Shown here in pieces: positions 1-5,247 of a DNA stretch of 5,829 bases. The notes beneath the pieces were generated by a model, which was not told the DNA's origin, searched no databases, and saw only the letters and a program-made list of their open reading frames with translations. The stretch is from positions 1,599-7,427 of the forward strand of contig DDIK01000171.1 of assembly GCA_002338505.1 (NCBI GenBank), given 5' to 3'. Source of the stretch: Bacteriovorax sp. UBA1852. Its GTDB lineage: Bacteria; Bdellovibrionota; Bacteriovoracia; Bacteriovoracales; Bacteriovoracaceae. How positions within the stretch are numbered: position 1 is the stretch's first letter; the number at the start of each line of letters is the position of its first letter. The translations under genes were made by a program, and so were the position numbers.

Positions 1-296
1 GGAAGCATCTTACGCTTCTCTTTAATAGGAGACTTTGCAGAAGATGCATTTATTTTTACTTTCTTAGTCTTTAATTTAAATCTACCTTTCTTAGACCTTA
101 TTCTTTTCCTTTCATTTGCAAGTAAAGCGAGTTCCTCTTCGGGCAATTTTCCTTTATCAAAAGCTCCTTTTGATATAGCCTCCCTAAGAGAATTATAATA
201 GGTAAGATAATCCATCTCGACCTCTTGTTGTTCGAGGCCGAGTATCCTTAGAATTCTCTCATCTATCTGTTCTGTTTTAGTACTTGCTGTTGGCAT
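1..296 (-). CDS. N-terminal part of an unidentified basic protein; tape-measure/hub candidate by position
   Basis: An open frame starts at the ATG at 296-294 and stays open to the left edge, giving 98 visible residues (MPTASTKTEQIDERILRILG at the start). I do not recognise the family. Residues 8-60 look helical and charged; from about residue 65 the protein is very rich in Lys and Arg (ANERKRIRSKKGR), and residues 85-98 continue basic. The start overlaps the preceding 61-aa frame by 20 bases, which suggests translational coupling, and TAAAGG lies 9 bases upstream of the ATG as a weak ribosome binding site. In tailed phages the tape-measure gene usually follows the tail-assembly chaperone pair directly, so this could be the tape-measure or central hub protein (role of T4 gp29). 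That is inference from position only; the C-terminal part lies outside the window. Confidence 0.6.
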   Translation of the reverse strand, partial: MPTASTKTEQIDERILRILGLEQQEVEMDYLTYYNSLREAISKGAFDKGKLPEEELALLANERKRIRSKKGRFKLKTKKVKINASSAKSPIKEKRKML

Positions 297-462
297 TTTG
301 CTGTGCCTTTAATTTCTCAGTTTCAATATGAGCTTTAAGCATGTCAACATATAAGTCTCTCTCCCATGGAATCCAGTTTTCTATTTCTGTTAGAGAATAT
401 TTATGAAACTGAACGAGAGCAAAGTTTAACTCATAGTAACTTTGCAAATCAATATGCGACAT
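277..462 (-). CDS. 61-aa tail-assembly-chaperone-like frame, -1 relative to gp26
   Basis: A short frame of 61 residues begins 2 bases after the gp26 stop (TAG GA ATG). Its core, residues 9-50, is helical and aromatic-rich (YYELNFALVQFHKYSLTEIE, then NWIPWERDLYVDML), resembling the second frame of phage tail-assembly chaperone pairs: an aromatic/His helix, then a W/P-W-E-R segment, then a charged helix. The ATG has no usable ribosome binding site, since the AGGA before it touches the start codon. The frame lies in the -1 frame of gp26 and is open back through the slippery site, so it is more likely made as the C-terminal part of a gp26 fusion, or by reinitiation after the gp26 stop. It sits where some T4-like genomes carry a gene called 51, but it is far shorter than T4 gp51 (about 249 aa), so I give no symbol. 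Confidence 0.7.
   Translation of the reverse strand: MSHIDLQSYYELNFALVQFHKYSLTEIENWIPWERDLYVDMLKAHIETEKLKAQQNANSKY
419..445 (-). other. 8-bp stem-loop downstream of the slippery site
   Basis: On the minus strand GCAAAGTT (445-438) pairs perfectly with AACTTTGC (426-419) around an 11-base loop. It starts 25 bases after the slippery heptamer, which is longer than the usual 5-9 base spacer for a stimulatory structure, so a role in frameshifting is uncertain. It lies within the 61-aa frame and could be a chance repeat in an AT-rich region. Confidence 0.35.
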
Positions 463-464
463 TC

Positions 465-1184
465 CTAGGCGAAAAAACTTGCCAGTCCTTCCAGAGTTAC
501 TTCACTTTCAACTTTTGTTTTTGGATTAATAATCTTTGTAGTATAAGAAAGTTTTGGCATGGTCTCAAAGAATTTTTCAATTTCTTTGAATTGCTTAGAA
601 CTTAGTTGATCAATAAACTCACGAAGTTCTTTCTTGGAAGAATCTTTTCCTTCCCAGATTTCTTCATCATTATAGATTTTATCTATACATGATGCGATAA
701 GATCAAATGAAGCTTCGATTGTATCATCATCTCCTGTCTCAAAATTGCTTTTGATAAATTCGTCTAAAGATGGAAACTTGAGTTTTAATTTTAAATCACC
801 ATCAATATCAATCGTATCATTATTTTCGTCATCAATCAGAACCAGGATTTCATGTAGACCGATTTTCTTTTTAACTTCTGTTGCCCCATCGTCAGGACAA
901 ACTAAATTAACTTCAAGTTCTTCTCCGACAGATTTGCCACGAATGTTTAAGAACAAGTATTCGATATCAAAAGTCGGTAAAGTATCTACTTTAACACCTC
1001 TTGTCATCACACATTCTTTAATTACATTCTTCACAGCAGTAGTGATCTGCTTTTGATTTTGGCTCTGAAGTGCAACTAATAGAAGTTTTTCTTCTTTAAC
1101 CAAGAAAGGTCTATACTTAACAGTTTCTCCAGATGATGGCAAGACCAATTCATAAGTTGGAGTAGCAATTTTAGGTAAAGGCAT
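465..1184 (-). CDS. 26: gp26-like baseplate hub / tail assembly protein
   Basis: This 239-residue protein has the length and opening of the T4 baseplate family that includes gp26 (T4 gp26 is about 208 aa). The N-terminus is diagnostic: LPKIATPTYELVLPSSGETV at residues 3-22 followed by KYRPFLVKEEKLLLVALQSQ. The middle (about 60-125) contains two Cys-bearing segments (KECVMTRG and LVCPDDG), and the C-terminal third is acidic and helical (EFIDQLSSKQFKEIEKFFET). In T4, gp26 is needed to assemble the central hub and is thought to act during assembly rather than as a major structural part. It follows gp54 by 46 bases; an upstream GGGA 4 bases from the ATG is a poor ribosome binding site. The last codons contain a slippery heptamer, so a share of ribosomes may continue into the 61-aa frame. 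Confidence 0.82.
   Translation of the reverse strand: MPLPKIATPTYELVLPSSGETVKYRPFLVKEEKLLLVALQSQNQKQITTAVKNVIKECVMTRGVKVDTLPTFDIEYLFLNIRGKSVGEELEVNLVCPDDGATEVKKKIGLHEILVLIDDENNDTIDIDGDLKLKLKFPSLDEFIKSNFETGDDDTIEASFDLIASCIDKIYNDEEIWEGKDSSKKELREFIDQLSSKQFKEIEKFFETMPKLSYTTKIINPKTKVESEVTLEGLASFFA
471..492 (-). promoter_or_regulatory. candidate programmed -1 ribosomal frameshift site (AAGGA + T TTT TTC)
   Basis: On the minus strand the gp26 codons near the end read AGT TTT TTC GCC TAG. The bases 477-471 form T TTT TTC with exactly the zero-frame phasing (X XXY YYZ) of canonical -1 slippery sites. The stop TAG at 467-465 lies one codon after it. GGAAGGA at 492-486 is a Shine-Dalgarno-like element 8 bases before the heptamer, comparable to the stimulator of the bacterial dnaX frameshift. 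After slipping, the ribosome reads Phe-Phe-Arg-Leu-Gly and enters the ATG of the 61-aa frame with no stop, predicting a product of 302 residues (238 + 3 + 61). A stem (GCAAAGTT paired with AACTTTGC) lies 25 bases further on. Frameshifting itself is inferred, not shown. Confidence 0.65.
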
Positions 1185-1210
1185 AATATCCCATAAAATA
1201 ATTCAGGTTA

Positions 1211-1222
1211 TATTTATTTATT
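1211..1222 (-). promoter_or_regulatory. possible late promoter before gp26
   Basis: The 46-base gap between gp54 and gp26 holds two overlapping AATAAATA octamers on the minus strand (1222-1215 and 1218-1211). Each matches 7 of 8 bases of the T4 late promoter TATAAATA. A start about 6 bases downstream would leave a leader of roughly 20-25 bases before the gp26 ATG. The spacer is AT-rich throughout, so chance similarity is quite possible. Confidence 0.35.
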
Positions 1223-1230
1223 CTCGTTTT

Positions 1231-2502
1231 TTAGAAGTCAAATCTAGCACCACCACCCAGATCAAAACTGGTTGGTCCAGTTCTCACTACCGAATCCTTA
1301 GAACCGTTACCTGAGGGAGATTTGGATTGGATTGTTGGTGCTACAGCGGCCGATGAACCGGCACCAAATCCTTTATTAATTTTATCTATTGCATTTGCAG
1401 GAACCTTTCGTCCAGACTGCCTTACAATTTGACCAGTCGCATCTGGCGCAGCATAAGTTCCAGATAATGCTGCTTTTCTTAAAGCTTCTCTTGCCGGAGA
1501 TCCAACAGGATATCTTGAATCTGCATCAGCTAATATTCTTCTCTGTGCATCTGTCCCCGCCGAATCTATCATTTCTCTATTAGTCAGAGCATGGATCGCA
1601 AGGTCTTCTCTGACCAATTCTTGAGTTTGATCGCCTGGCATATATCCTGGTTTTGTTTCTGCTTTTTTCTTTTCTGGATTGACAATATATCTATCGTAAA
1701 CTAATTCCACATTTACTTTTGTAAACTCTGATTGTCCATATGAAACAGGAACAGAACTTATATTTTTTGGAAATGCTCGTATAAATTGATATGTTAACGT
1801 AGGAGCAAGCTCAAACCCACCATAATTTTTTTCAAACTTTGTAATAAAAATACTATCACACTTATATTCGTTGGGAAATCTCATTCTATAAAAATGATCC
1901 GTCTTAGATTCTAAAGATCCTTCCTGCGTCATCCATCTTTGCCACTCTTCAAAAAACATAAGAGTTTTATGATCTAAAGTTTCATAAAATGTAAGACTTA
2001 ATGATGGATATATTCTGGTATGAGCAAATACTTCTGTCCTACCTTGAAAGTGTCCGTTTACTTCTAGAGTACCGAAACTAGTTGCTGGAAGAGATGCATC
2101 AGCACAAAGTAGTCCAAGTTCTCTTTCAACAAAAGTCTCTGTTCCTATGGGTATGGGAAATCCGGAAAAAGAAACTTGATATAAATTAGCAATAGAACCA
2201 ATTATAGATTCGGTTAGAATATATCTTGGATCTAAAGATGTTCCCGAATATGCCTGACCATACATAGTTGGTTCGGGAGCCTGTCCAGCAACAAAACCAT
2301 TACCACTTATTGCTTCTTTAGTTTTTCCTTGCGAATCTGGTTTTGAATATGCCCCTGCAGCTGCATCTCTAGCTGCTTTAGAAGGTTGCTGACCAAAAGT
2401 GGTTTTGGGGGATTTAAATAATTCTGGATTTACAGCATCACCAACTTTTGCTGGACTAAAAAGTTGATTTTCTGTGTTTATATCGTAGTTTTTTGGAGCC
2501 AT
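1231..2502 (-). CDS. 54: gp54-like baseplate tail tube initiator/cap
   Basis: This 423-residue protein matches the layout of T4 gp54 (about 320 aa), which binds the baseplate dome and starts polymerisation of the tail tube. The core, residues about 107-275, has the tube-protein-like pattern: NLYQVSFSGFPIP, then ELGLLCADASLPATS, NGHFQGRTEVFAHTRIYPSL with alternating beta residues, and FEEWQRWMTQ at 184-193, which parallels the AMQDWVNSVQDP segment of T4 gp54; beta strands around ELAPTLTYQFIRAFP and VNVELVYDRYIV close it. The core is flanked by an N-terminal extension of about 100 Gly/Ala/Pro/Ser-rich residues and a C-terminal tail of about 140 residues ending in GGGARFDF, both likely flexible. 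It is the first gene of the leftward unit, diverging from gp4 with only 24 bases between. No clear ribosome binding site precedes the ATG. gp48 is the alternative label, but the core fits gp54 better and the gp48 match is elsewhere. Confidence 0.78.
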   Translation of the reverse strand: MAPKNYDINTENQLFSPAKVGDAVNPELFKSPKTTFGQQPSKAARDAAAGAYSKPDSQGKTKEAISGNGFVAGQAPEPTMYGQAYSGTSLDPRYILTESIIGSIANLYQVSFSGFPIPIGTETFVERELGLLCADASLPATSFGTLEVNGHFQGRTEVFAHTRIYPSLSLTFYETLDHKTLMFFEEWQRWMTQEGSLESKTDHFYRMRFPNEYKCDSIFITKFEKNYGGFELAPTLTYQFIRAFPKNISSVPVSYGQSEFTKVNVELVYDRYIVNPEKKKAETKPGYMPGDQTQELVREDLAIHALTNREMIDSAGTDAQRRILADADSRYPVGSPAREALRKAALSGTYAAPDATGQIVRQSGRKVPANAIDKINKGFGAGSSAAVAPTIQSKSPSGNGSKDSVVRTGPTSFDLGGGARFDF

Positions 2503-2509
2503 CTAAATA
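2502..2509 (+). promoter_or_regulatory. possible late promoter for gp4
   Basis: TCTAAATA matches 7 of 8 bases of TATAAATA and lies in the gap between divergent gp54 and gp4, touching the first base of the gp54 start codon. It would place a transcript start about 12 bases before the GTG of gp4. There is no other candidate for gp4 in the gap, but the match is imperfect. Confidence 0.3.
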
Positions 2510-2526
2510 AAAAGAAAACTTAAACT

Positions 2527-2964
2527 GTGGCGTATAAGGGAATATATAAACCTTCTAATCATAAAAAATATTTGGGGAACCCAAGTAACATTATTTATAG
2601 GTCATTATGGGAAAGAAAGTTCATGGTCTATTGCGACCAGAGCACTCATATTCTTGAGTGGGCTTCTGAAGAAATATCCATACCATATGTATCTCCAATT
2701 GATAGAAGGAGACATAAGTATTATCCCGACTTCTATATTAAATATCAAACAAAAGAAGGAAGGATAAAAAAATCATTAATTGAAATAAAACCAAAGAAAC
2801 AAACTCAGAAACCAACAAATAAAAAAACAAAGAGTTATATCTCTGAAAGTAAAACATGGGTTGTCAATCAAGCAAAGTGGGCTGCAGCAGAAGAGTTTTG
2901 TAAAGACCATCGATGGGAGTTCAAGATCATGACTGAAGATGATTTGGGAATCAAGTATAAATAA
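2527..2964 (+). CDS. 4: gp4 head completion protein, nuclease-like
   Basis: This 145-residue protein aligns along its length with T4 gp4 (about 150 aa, the gene 50/65 product), a protein needed to finish DNA-filled heads so that tails can join. Shared landmarks are MAYKGIYKPSN at the start (T4 MAYSGKW), YRSLWERKF at 24-32, ILEWASEEISIPY at 42-54, a YYPDFYIKY strand at 65-73, LIEIKPKKQTQKP at 84-96, and NQAKWAAAEEFCKDHRWEFKI near the end followed by MTEDDLG. Glu29, Asp68 and Glu86-x-Lys88 form the E...D...ExK pattern of the PD-(D/E)xK / TnsA-like nuclease fold, so a DNA-cutting or end-trimming activity is plausible. The start is GTG; the T4 match begins exactly there and no ATG fits. Its coding sequence contains, at both ends, late promoters for its neighbours. 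Confidence 0.9.
   Translation: MAYKGIYKPSNHKKYLGNPSNIIYRSLWERKFMVYCDQSTHILEWASEEISIPYVSPIDRRRHKYYPDFYIKYQTKEGRIKKSLIEIKPKKQTQKPTNKKTKSYISESKTWVVNQAKWAAAEEFCKDHRWEFKIMTEDDLGIKYK
2592..2599 (-). promoter_or_regulatory. late promoter for the gp54-gp26 unit, inside gp4
   Basis: The minus strand reads CTATAAATA, an exact T4 late promoter octamer. It lies within the gp4 coding region and points at gp54, about 90 bases upstream of the gp54 ATG. The 24-base divergent gap is too small to hold promoters for both genes, which explains a site placed inside gp4. Recognition by the phage late sigma-like protein (gp55) and clamp is inferred from the T4 system. Confidence 0.65.
2956..2963 (+). promoter_or_regulatory. 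late promoter for gp48-gp53
   Basis: TATAAATA is an exact T4 late octamer that overlaps the gp4 stop codon (TAA 2962-2964). A start about 6 bases downstream would leave a leader of around 14 bases before the gp48 ATG at 2983. The 18-base gp4-gp48 gap shows no other promoter and no strong ribosome binding site. Confidence 0.7.
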
Positions 2965-2982
2965 CAAAAAAGACTAAAAAAT

Positions 2983-4173
2983 ATGTCCAAAAGGGCACAG
3001 GTTAAAAAATTAGCACAACAAAGACTAACACAAAGATTAGACGCTAAGGATACTGCTCGGCGGTCTGCCAACATGTCTAGTCTTGGCGCAGATTACAAAC
3101 GCCAAGAAATGCTTGCTACCCAAAAAGCAAGAGCTCACCAAATAAGAAGTGGTCAGGTTCCTACTCATGGTGTTCCTATTGGTGGCGGAAATAGTGCAAA
3201 CCATGTACCTCCTGCTGGCGGTCAAGGAACAAAACCAGGTTCTTCTAGAGATGACACTGCAAATAAAATAGCAAATCCACCACCTAAAAGACGAGAAAAA
3301 CAAAAACCCTTGAGGTATCCAGAAGATATTGGCGAGTCCGCGCAAGATATGATTAAATTTTCTGCTCTCGAATATAAACCTATAGGAAAGGGTTTGGTGG
3401 ATCAAGGTGCTGGTGCTTCGAGTAGATATGAAGGCCAAAAAAGTTTAATCGACATCTATCTTCCAATACCTCAAGATATAAACGCATCAAATACTGCTGG
3501 GTGGAATGATAAGGATTTTGATGCGGCATATGCTGCGCTTTTTAGGGTTTCCAAGGGTCTGGGAGATAATGGAGCTGGGGATGATACTGTCGAAAATGTA
3601 AAAAATGAAGTAATTCAGGCACTTCAAGAAAGTGGATTGATGGGGGAAGCAGGTATTGATCTAGTCACCACGGCGATCGGAAAAGAAGCAGCAAATGTTC
3701 TGACTGGTGCTGGTATTAGAATGAATGATATTCTCGCAAGACAAGCAGGAATTATTATAAATCCAAATAAAGAACTTTTATTCAATAATATTTCTCTTAG
3801 AGAATTTGGATTTAATTTTGTGTTTACTGCGAGAAGCGTTGAAGAAGCAGAAACAATTAAGAAAATAATATATGCATTTAAAAAATATTCAGCACCTAAA
3901 ACTGGAGATGTTGGTTTCTTTTTAGCGTCTCCCGATGTATTTCAAATATCTTATCTACATAATGGAAATGGAGAACATCCATTTTTAAATAAATTTAAAG
4001 TAGCAGCTCTTAAAAGTGTGAACGTAAACTATACGGGAAGTAGTACTTATTCAACATATCGAGATGGAACACCAACACATATTATTATGTCGTTAGCATT
4101 CTCTGAAATTGAACCCGTATACTTTGAAGATTTTGAGGAACAAGTAAATGATTGTAAGAATACTGGATACTAA
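2983..4173 (+). CDS. 48: gp48-like baseplate tail tube cap
   Basis: This 396-residue protein matches T4 gp48 (about 364 aa), which together with gp54 forms the platform at the top of the baseplate hub from which the tail tube grows. Residues 1-110 are basic, then Gly/Pro-rich and probably disordered (KKLAQQRLTQRL, then PIGGGN and PPPKRREKQK). The folded part begins near 110: SLIDIYLPIPQDI at 154-166 parallels the ANILLPRSKSDV region of T4, and SLREFGFNFVFTARSVEEAE at about 271-290 followed by a KKIIYAFKKYSAP helix parallels the T4 segment FTWDLTPRSTEDLMAIINIY. The C-terminal strands (NKFKVAALKSVNVNYTGSST, then HIIMSLAFSEIEPVY) end as tube-like proteins do. gp53 follows with only 2 bases between, so the two are probably translated as a coupled pair. 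Confidence 0.82.
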   Translation: MSKRAQVKKLAQQRLTQRLDAKDTARRSANMSSLGADYKRQEMLATQKARAHQIRSGQVPTHGVPIGGGNSANHVPPAGGQGTKPGSSRDDTANKIANPPPKRREKQKPLRYPEDIGESAQDMIKFSALEYKPIGKGLVDQGAGASSRYEGQKSLIDIYLPIPQDINASNTAGWNDKDFDAAYAALFRVSKGLGDNGAGDDTVENVKNEVIQALQESGLMGEAGIDLVTTAIGKEAANVLTGAGIRMNDILARQAGIIINPNKELLFNNISLREFGFNFVFTARSVEEAETIKKIIYAFKKYSAPKTGDVGFFLASPDVFQISYLHNGNGEHPFLNKFKVAALKSVNVNYTGSSTYSTYRDGTPTHIIMSLAFSEIEPVYFEDFEEQVNDCKNTGY

Positions 4174-4175
4174 TT

Positions 4176-4847
4176 ATGGCACATTACTTTCGAAGAGTAC
4201 CAAATTTTAAAACTTCATCAAGATTAAATAATAAAAACTCTAACTTTGACACTACGAATGTAAAGAATTTATTCCGGAGATTTAAGTTAAGAGAAGATAT
4301 TGCTTCAGATTTCTCAGCTTTTGAAAGTTACAGTGTAAAGGGTGACGAAAGACCTGATCAAGTCGCTGACTTTTTCTATGACGATCCAACACTGGATTGG
4401 GTAATACTCACGACAAATAATATAATTAATCAAACTGATTCTTGGCCAATGGCCAATGATGAATTCTATAGATATCTTTATGACAAATATGATATGGATA
4501 TTGATGCGATTCGACATTACGAAACTTATGAAATAGTTGATTCCTCTGAAACTGAAAGAGTAGTTCTTGTTGGTGGAATGATAGTCGATGAAAATTTTAC
4601 TTTTAAATTTTATAATCCAACTACACAAAGTTATTCAGAACTATCCAGTGAGTTTGCTGCTAGACCAATTACAAACTTAGAATATGAAACTAGACTTAAT
4701 GATGAAAAAAGATCAATTATAATTTTAAAAAGAATCTACTTAGATCAAGCATTACTTGATAGTATAAGAGAACTCAGATACAAAAAATCTTCAGATTATA
4801 TAAGCAATAATCTGAAGAAATCTGCAAATATTGGATTACTTCAATGA
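4176..4847 (+). CDS. 53: gp53 baseplate wedge protein
   Basis: This 223-residue protein matches T4 gp53 (196 aa), the last protein added to the baseplate wedges, which clamps wedges to each other and to the hub. The diagnostic stretch is at residues 34-95: FRRFKLREDIASDFSAFESY, then VKGDERPDQVADFFYDDPTL and DWVILTTNNI, corresponding in T4 to YYIKGSPRPEELANAIYGNP followed by QLYWVLLMCND, with the shared Trp of the DSWPMANDEFY turn (GWITS in T4). This region in T4 has a LysM-like fold. The C-terminal third contains EYETRLNDEKRSIIILKRIY and ends SANIGLLQ. The ATG is 2 bases after the gp48 stop with only a weak GGA upstream, so coupling is likely. The last 7 bases overlap the convergent metalloprotease gene, whose terminator hairpin is buried in this gene near codons 205-215. 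Confidence 0.9.
   Translation: MAHYFRRVPNFKTSSRLNNKNSNFDTTNVKNLFRRFKLREDIASDFSAFESYSVKGDERPDQVADFFYDDPTLDWVILTTNNIINQTDSWPMANDEFYRYLYDKYDMDIDAIRHYETYEIVDSSETERVVLVGGMIVDENFTFKFYNPTTQSYSELSSEFAARPITNLEYETRLNDEKRSIIILKRIYLDQALLDSIRELRYKKSSDYISNNLKKSANIGLLQ
4782..4818 (-). terminator. intrinsic terminator for the leftward metalloprotease transcript, inside gp53
   Basis: TCTTCAGATTAT (4788-4799) and ATAATCTGAAGA (4807-4818) form a perfect 12-bp stem with a 7-base loop. Read on the minus strand, the stem is followed at once by TTTTTT (4787-4782), the form of a rho-independent terminator; on the plus strand no T-run follows. It lies 23 bases past the stop of the leftward gene and wholly inside the gp53 coding sequence. 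The stem is AT-rich, which lowers its expected strength. Confidence 0.7.
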
Positions 4848-5221
4848 AAAATCATTAAAAAAGCATCAAGAAAAAACAATAACACTGAAGGAAGATCTGA
4901 TAATATTCTAGCCTCAAATTCTTCATTTACAGAATCTTCATCTTCAGAGATTAAGACGAACATCACCTCACTTGAATCCATTTCCCTCACAAACTTATTT
5001 AAATTATTTTCACCAAGAATTGGAGTTTGTCGTTGATCTCGATCATAGATGTAATGAATATATTCATGCCTTAAAACTCTTCCCATTGATTGCCTAGACT
5101 GTTCAATATTATCATCGCAGAGAACAATAGTATCTTTGCCGACAAGATACTCGCCCATCAGATTTTTATCGTTGAAGCAGTCCTGACTATTGTTTACTAA
5201 AGTTACGCCACCAATCCACAT
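4841..5221 (-). CDS. small HExxH metalloprotease-like protein
   Basis: From the ATG at 5221 the product is 126 residues. It carries RVLRHEYIHYIYDRD at residues 48-62, with His52-Glu53-x-x-His56 as the zinc-binding and catalytic motif. A further EEFEAR at 100-105 could supply the third, glutamate ligand of a gluzincin. A preceding GEYLVGKDTIVLCDD strand segment (23-37) resembles the substrate-cleft edge strand that comes before the active helix in minimal zincins. The frame extends to a TTG at 5245 (MDVFLSLL added, 134 aa); neither start has a ribosome binding site, and I prefer the ATG. The short hydrophobic C-terminus (VLLFFLDAFLMIFH) may be a membrane or packing helix. It lies downstream of gp32, has its own late promoter, and ends overlapping gp53 by 7 bases. 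Function is unknown; maturation of a virion protein or attack on the host are both possible. Confidence 0.75.
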   Translation of the reverse strand: MWIGGVTLVNNSQDCFNDKNLMGEYLVGKDTIVLCDDNIEQSRQSMGRVLRHEYIHYIYDRDQRQTPILGENNLNKFVREMDSSEVMFVLISEDEDSVNEEFEARILSDLPSVLLFFLDAFLMIFH

Positions 5222-5247
5222 AAGTAAGGAAAGGAAAACATCCAAAG

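Noticed and set aside
398..405. CATAAATA on the minus strand as a late promoter for the left-edge gene
   Set aside because: It is 7 of 8 to the octamer but lies inside the 61-aa frame about 100 bases from the start, and such matches are expected by chance in AT-rich DNA.
366..605. Plus-strand open frame of 79 codons
   Set aside because: It is antisense to the gp26 end and the 61-aa frame, has no family resemblance, and the minus-strand genes explain the region.
745..1056. Plus-strand open frame of 103 codons
   Set aside because: It is antisense inside gp26, rich in Ser/Thr/Phe as expected for a shadow of an acidic Lys-rich gene.
1192..1194. An upstream ATG just before the gp26 start on the minus strand
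   Set aside because: It is out of frame and stops after seven codons, and the LPKIATPTYEL start of the family is reached only from 1184.
1389..1583. Plus-strand open frame of 64 codons
   Set aside because: It is antisense inside the gp54 C-terminal tail, with no promoter or ribosome binding site.
2776..3074. Minus-strand frames of 63 and 68 codons
   Set aside because: They are Cys/Leu/Phe-rich shadows of gp4 and the basic start of gp48.
3037..3438. Minus-strand frame of 133 codons
   Set aside because: It is antisense to the gp48 N-terminal region; its composition is that of a shadow frame, and gp48 on the other strand is well supported.
3756..3763. TATAAATC inside gp48 on the plus strand
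   Set aside because: It is an imperfect octamer in the middle of a coding region with no gene start close downstream.
4314..4628. Minus-strand frame of 104 codons
   Set aside because: It is antisense within gp53, whose identity is clear.
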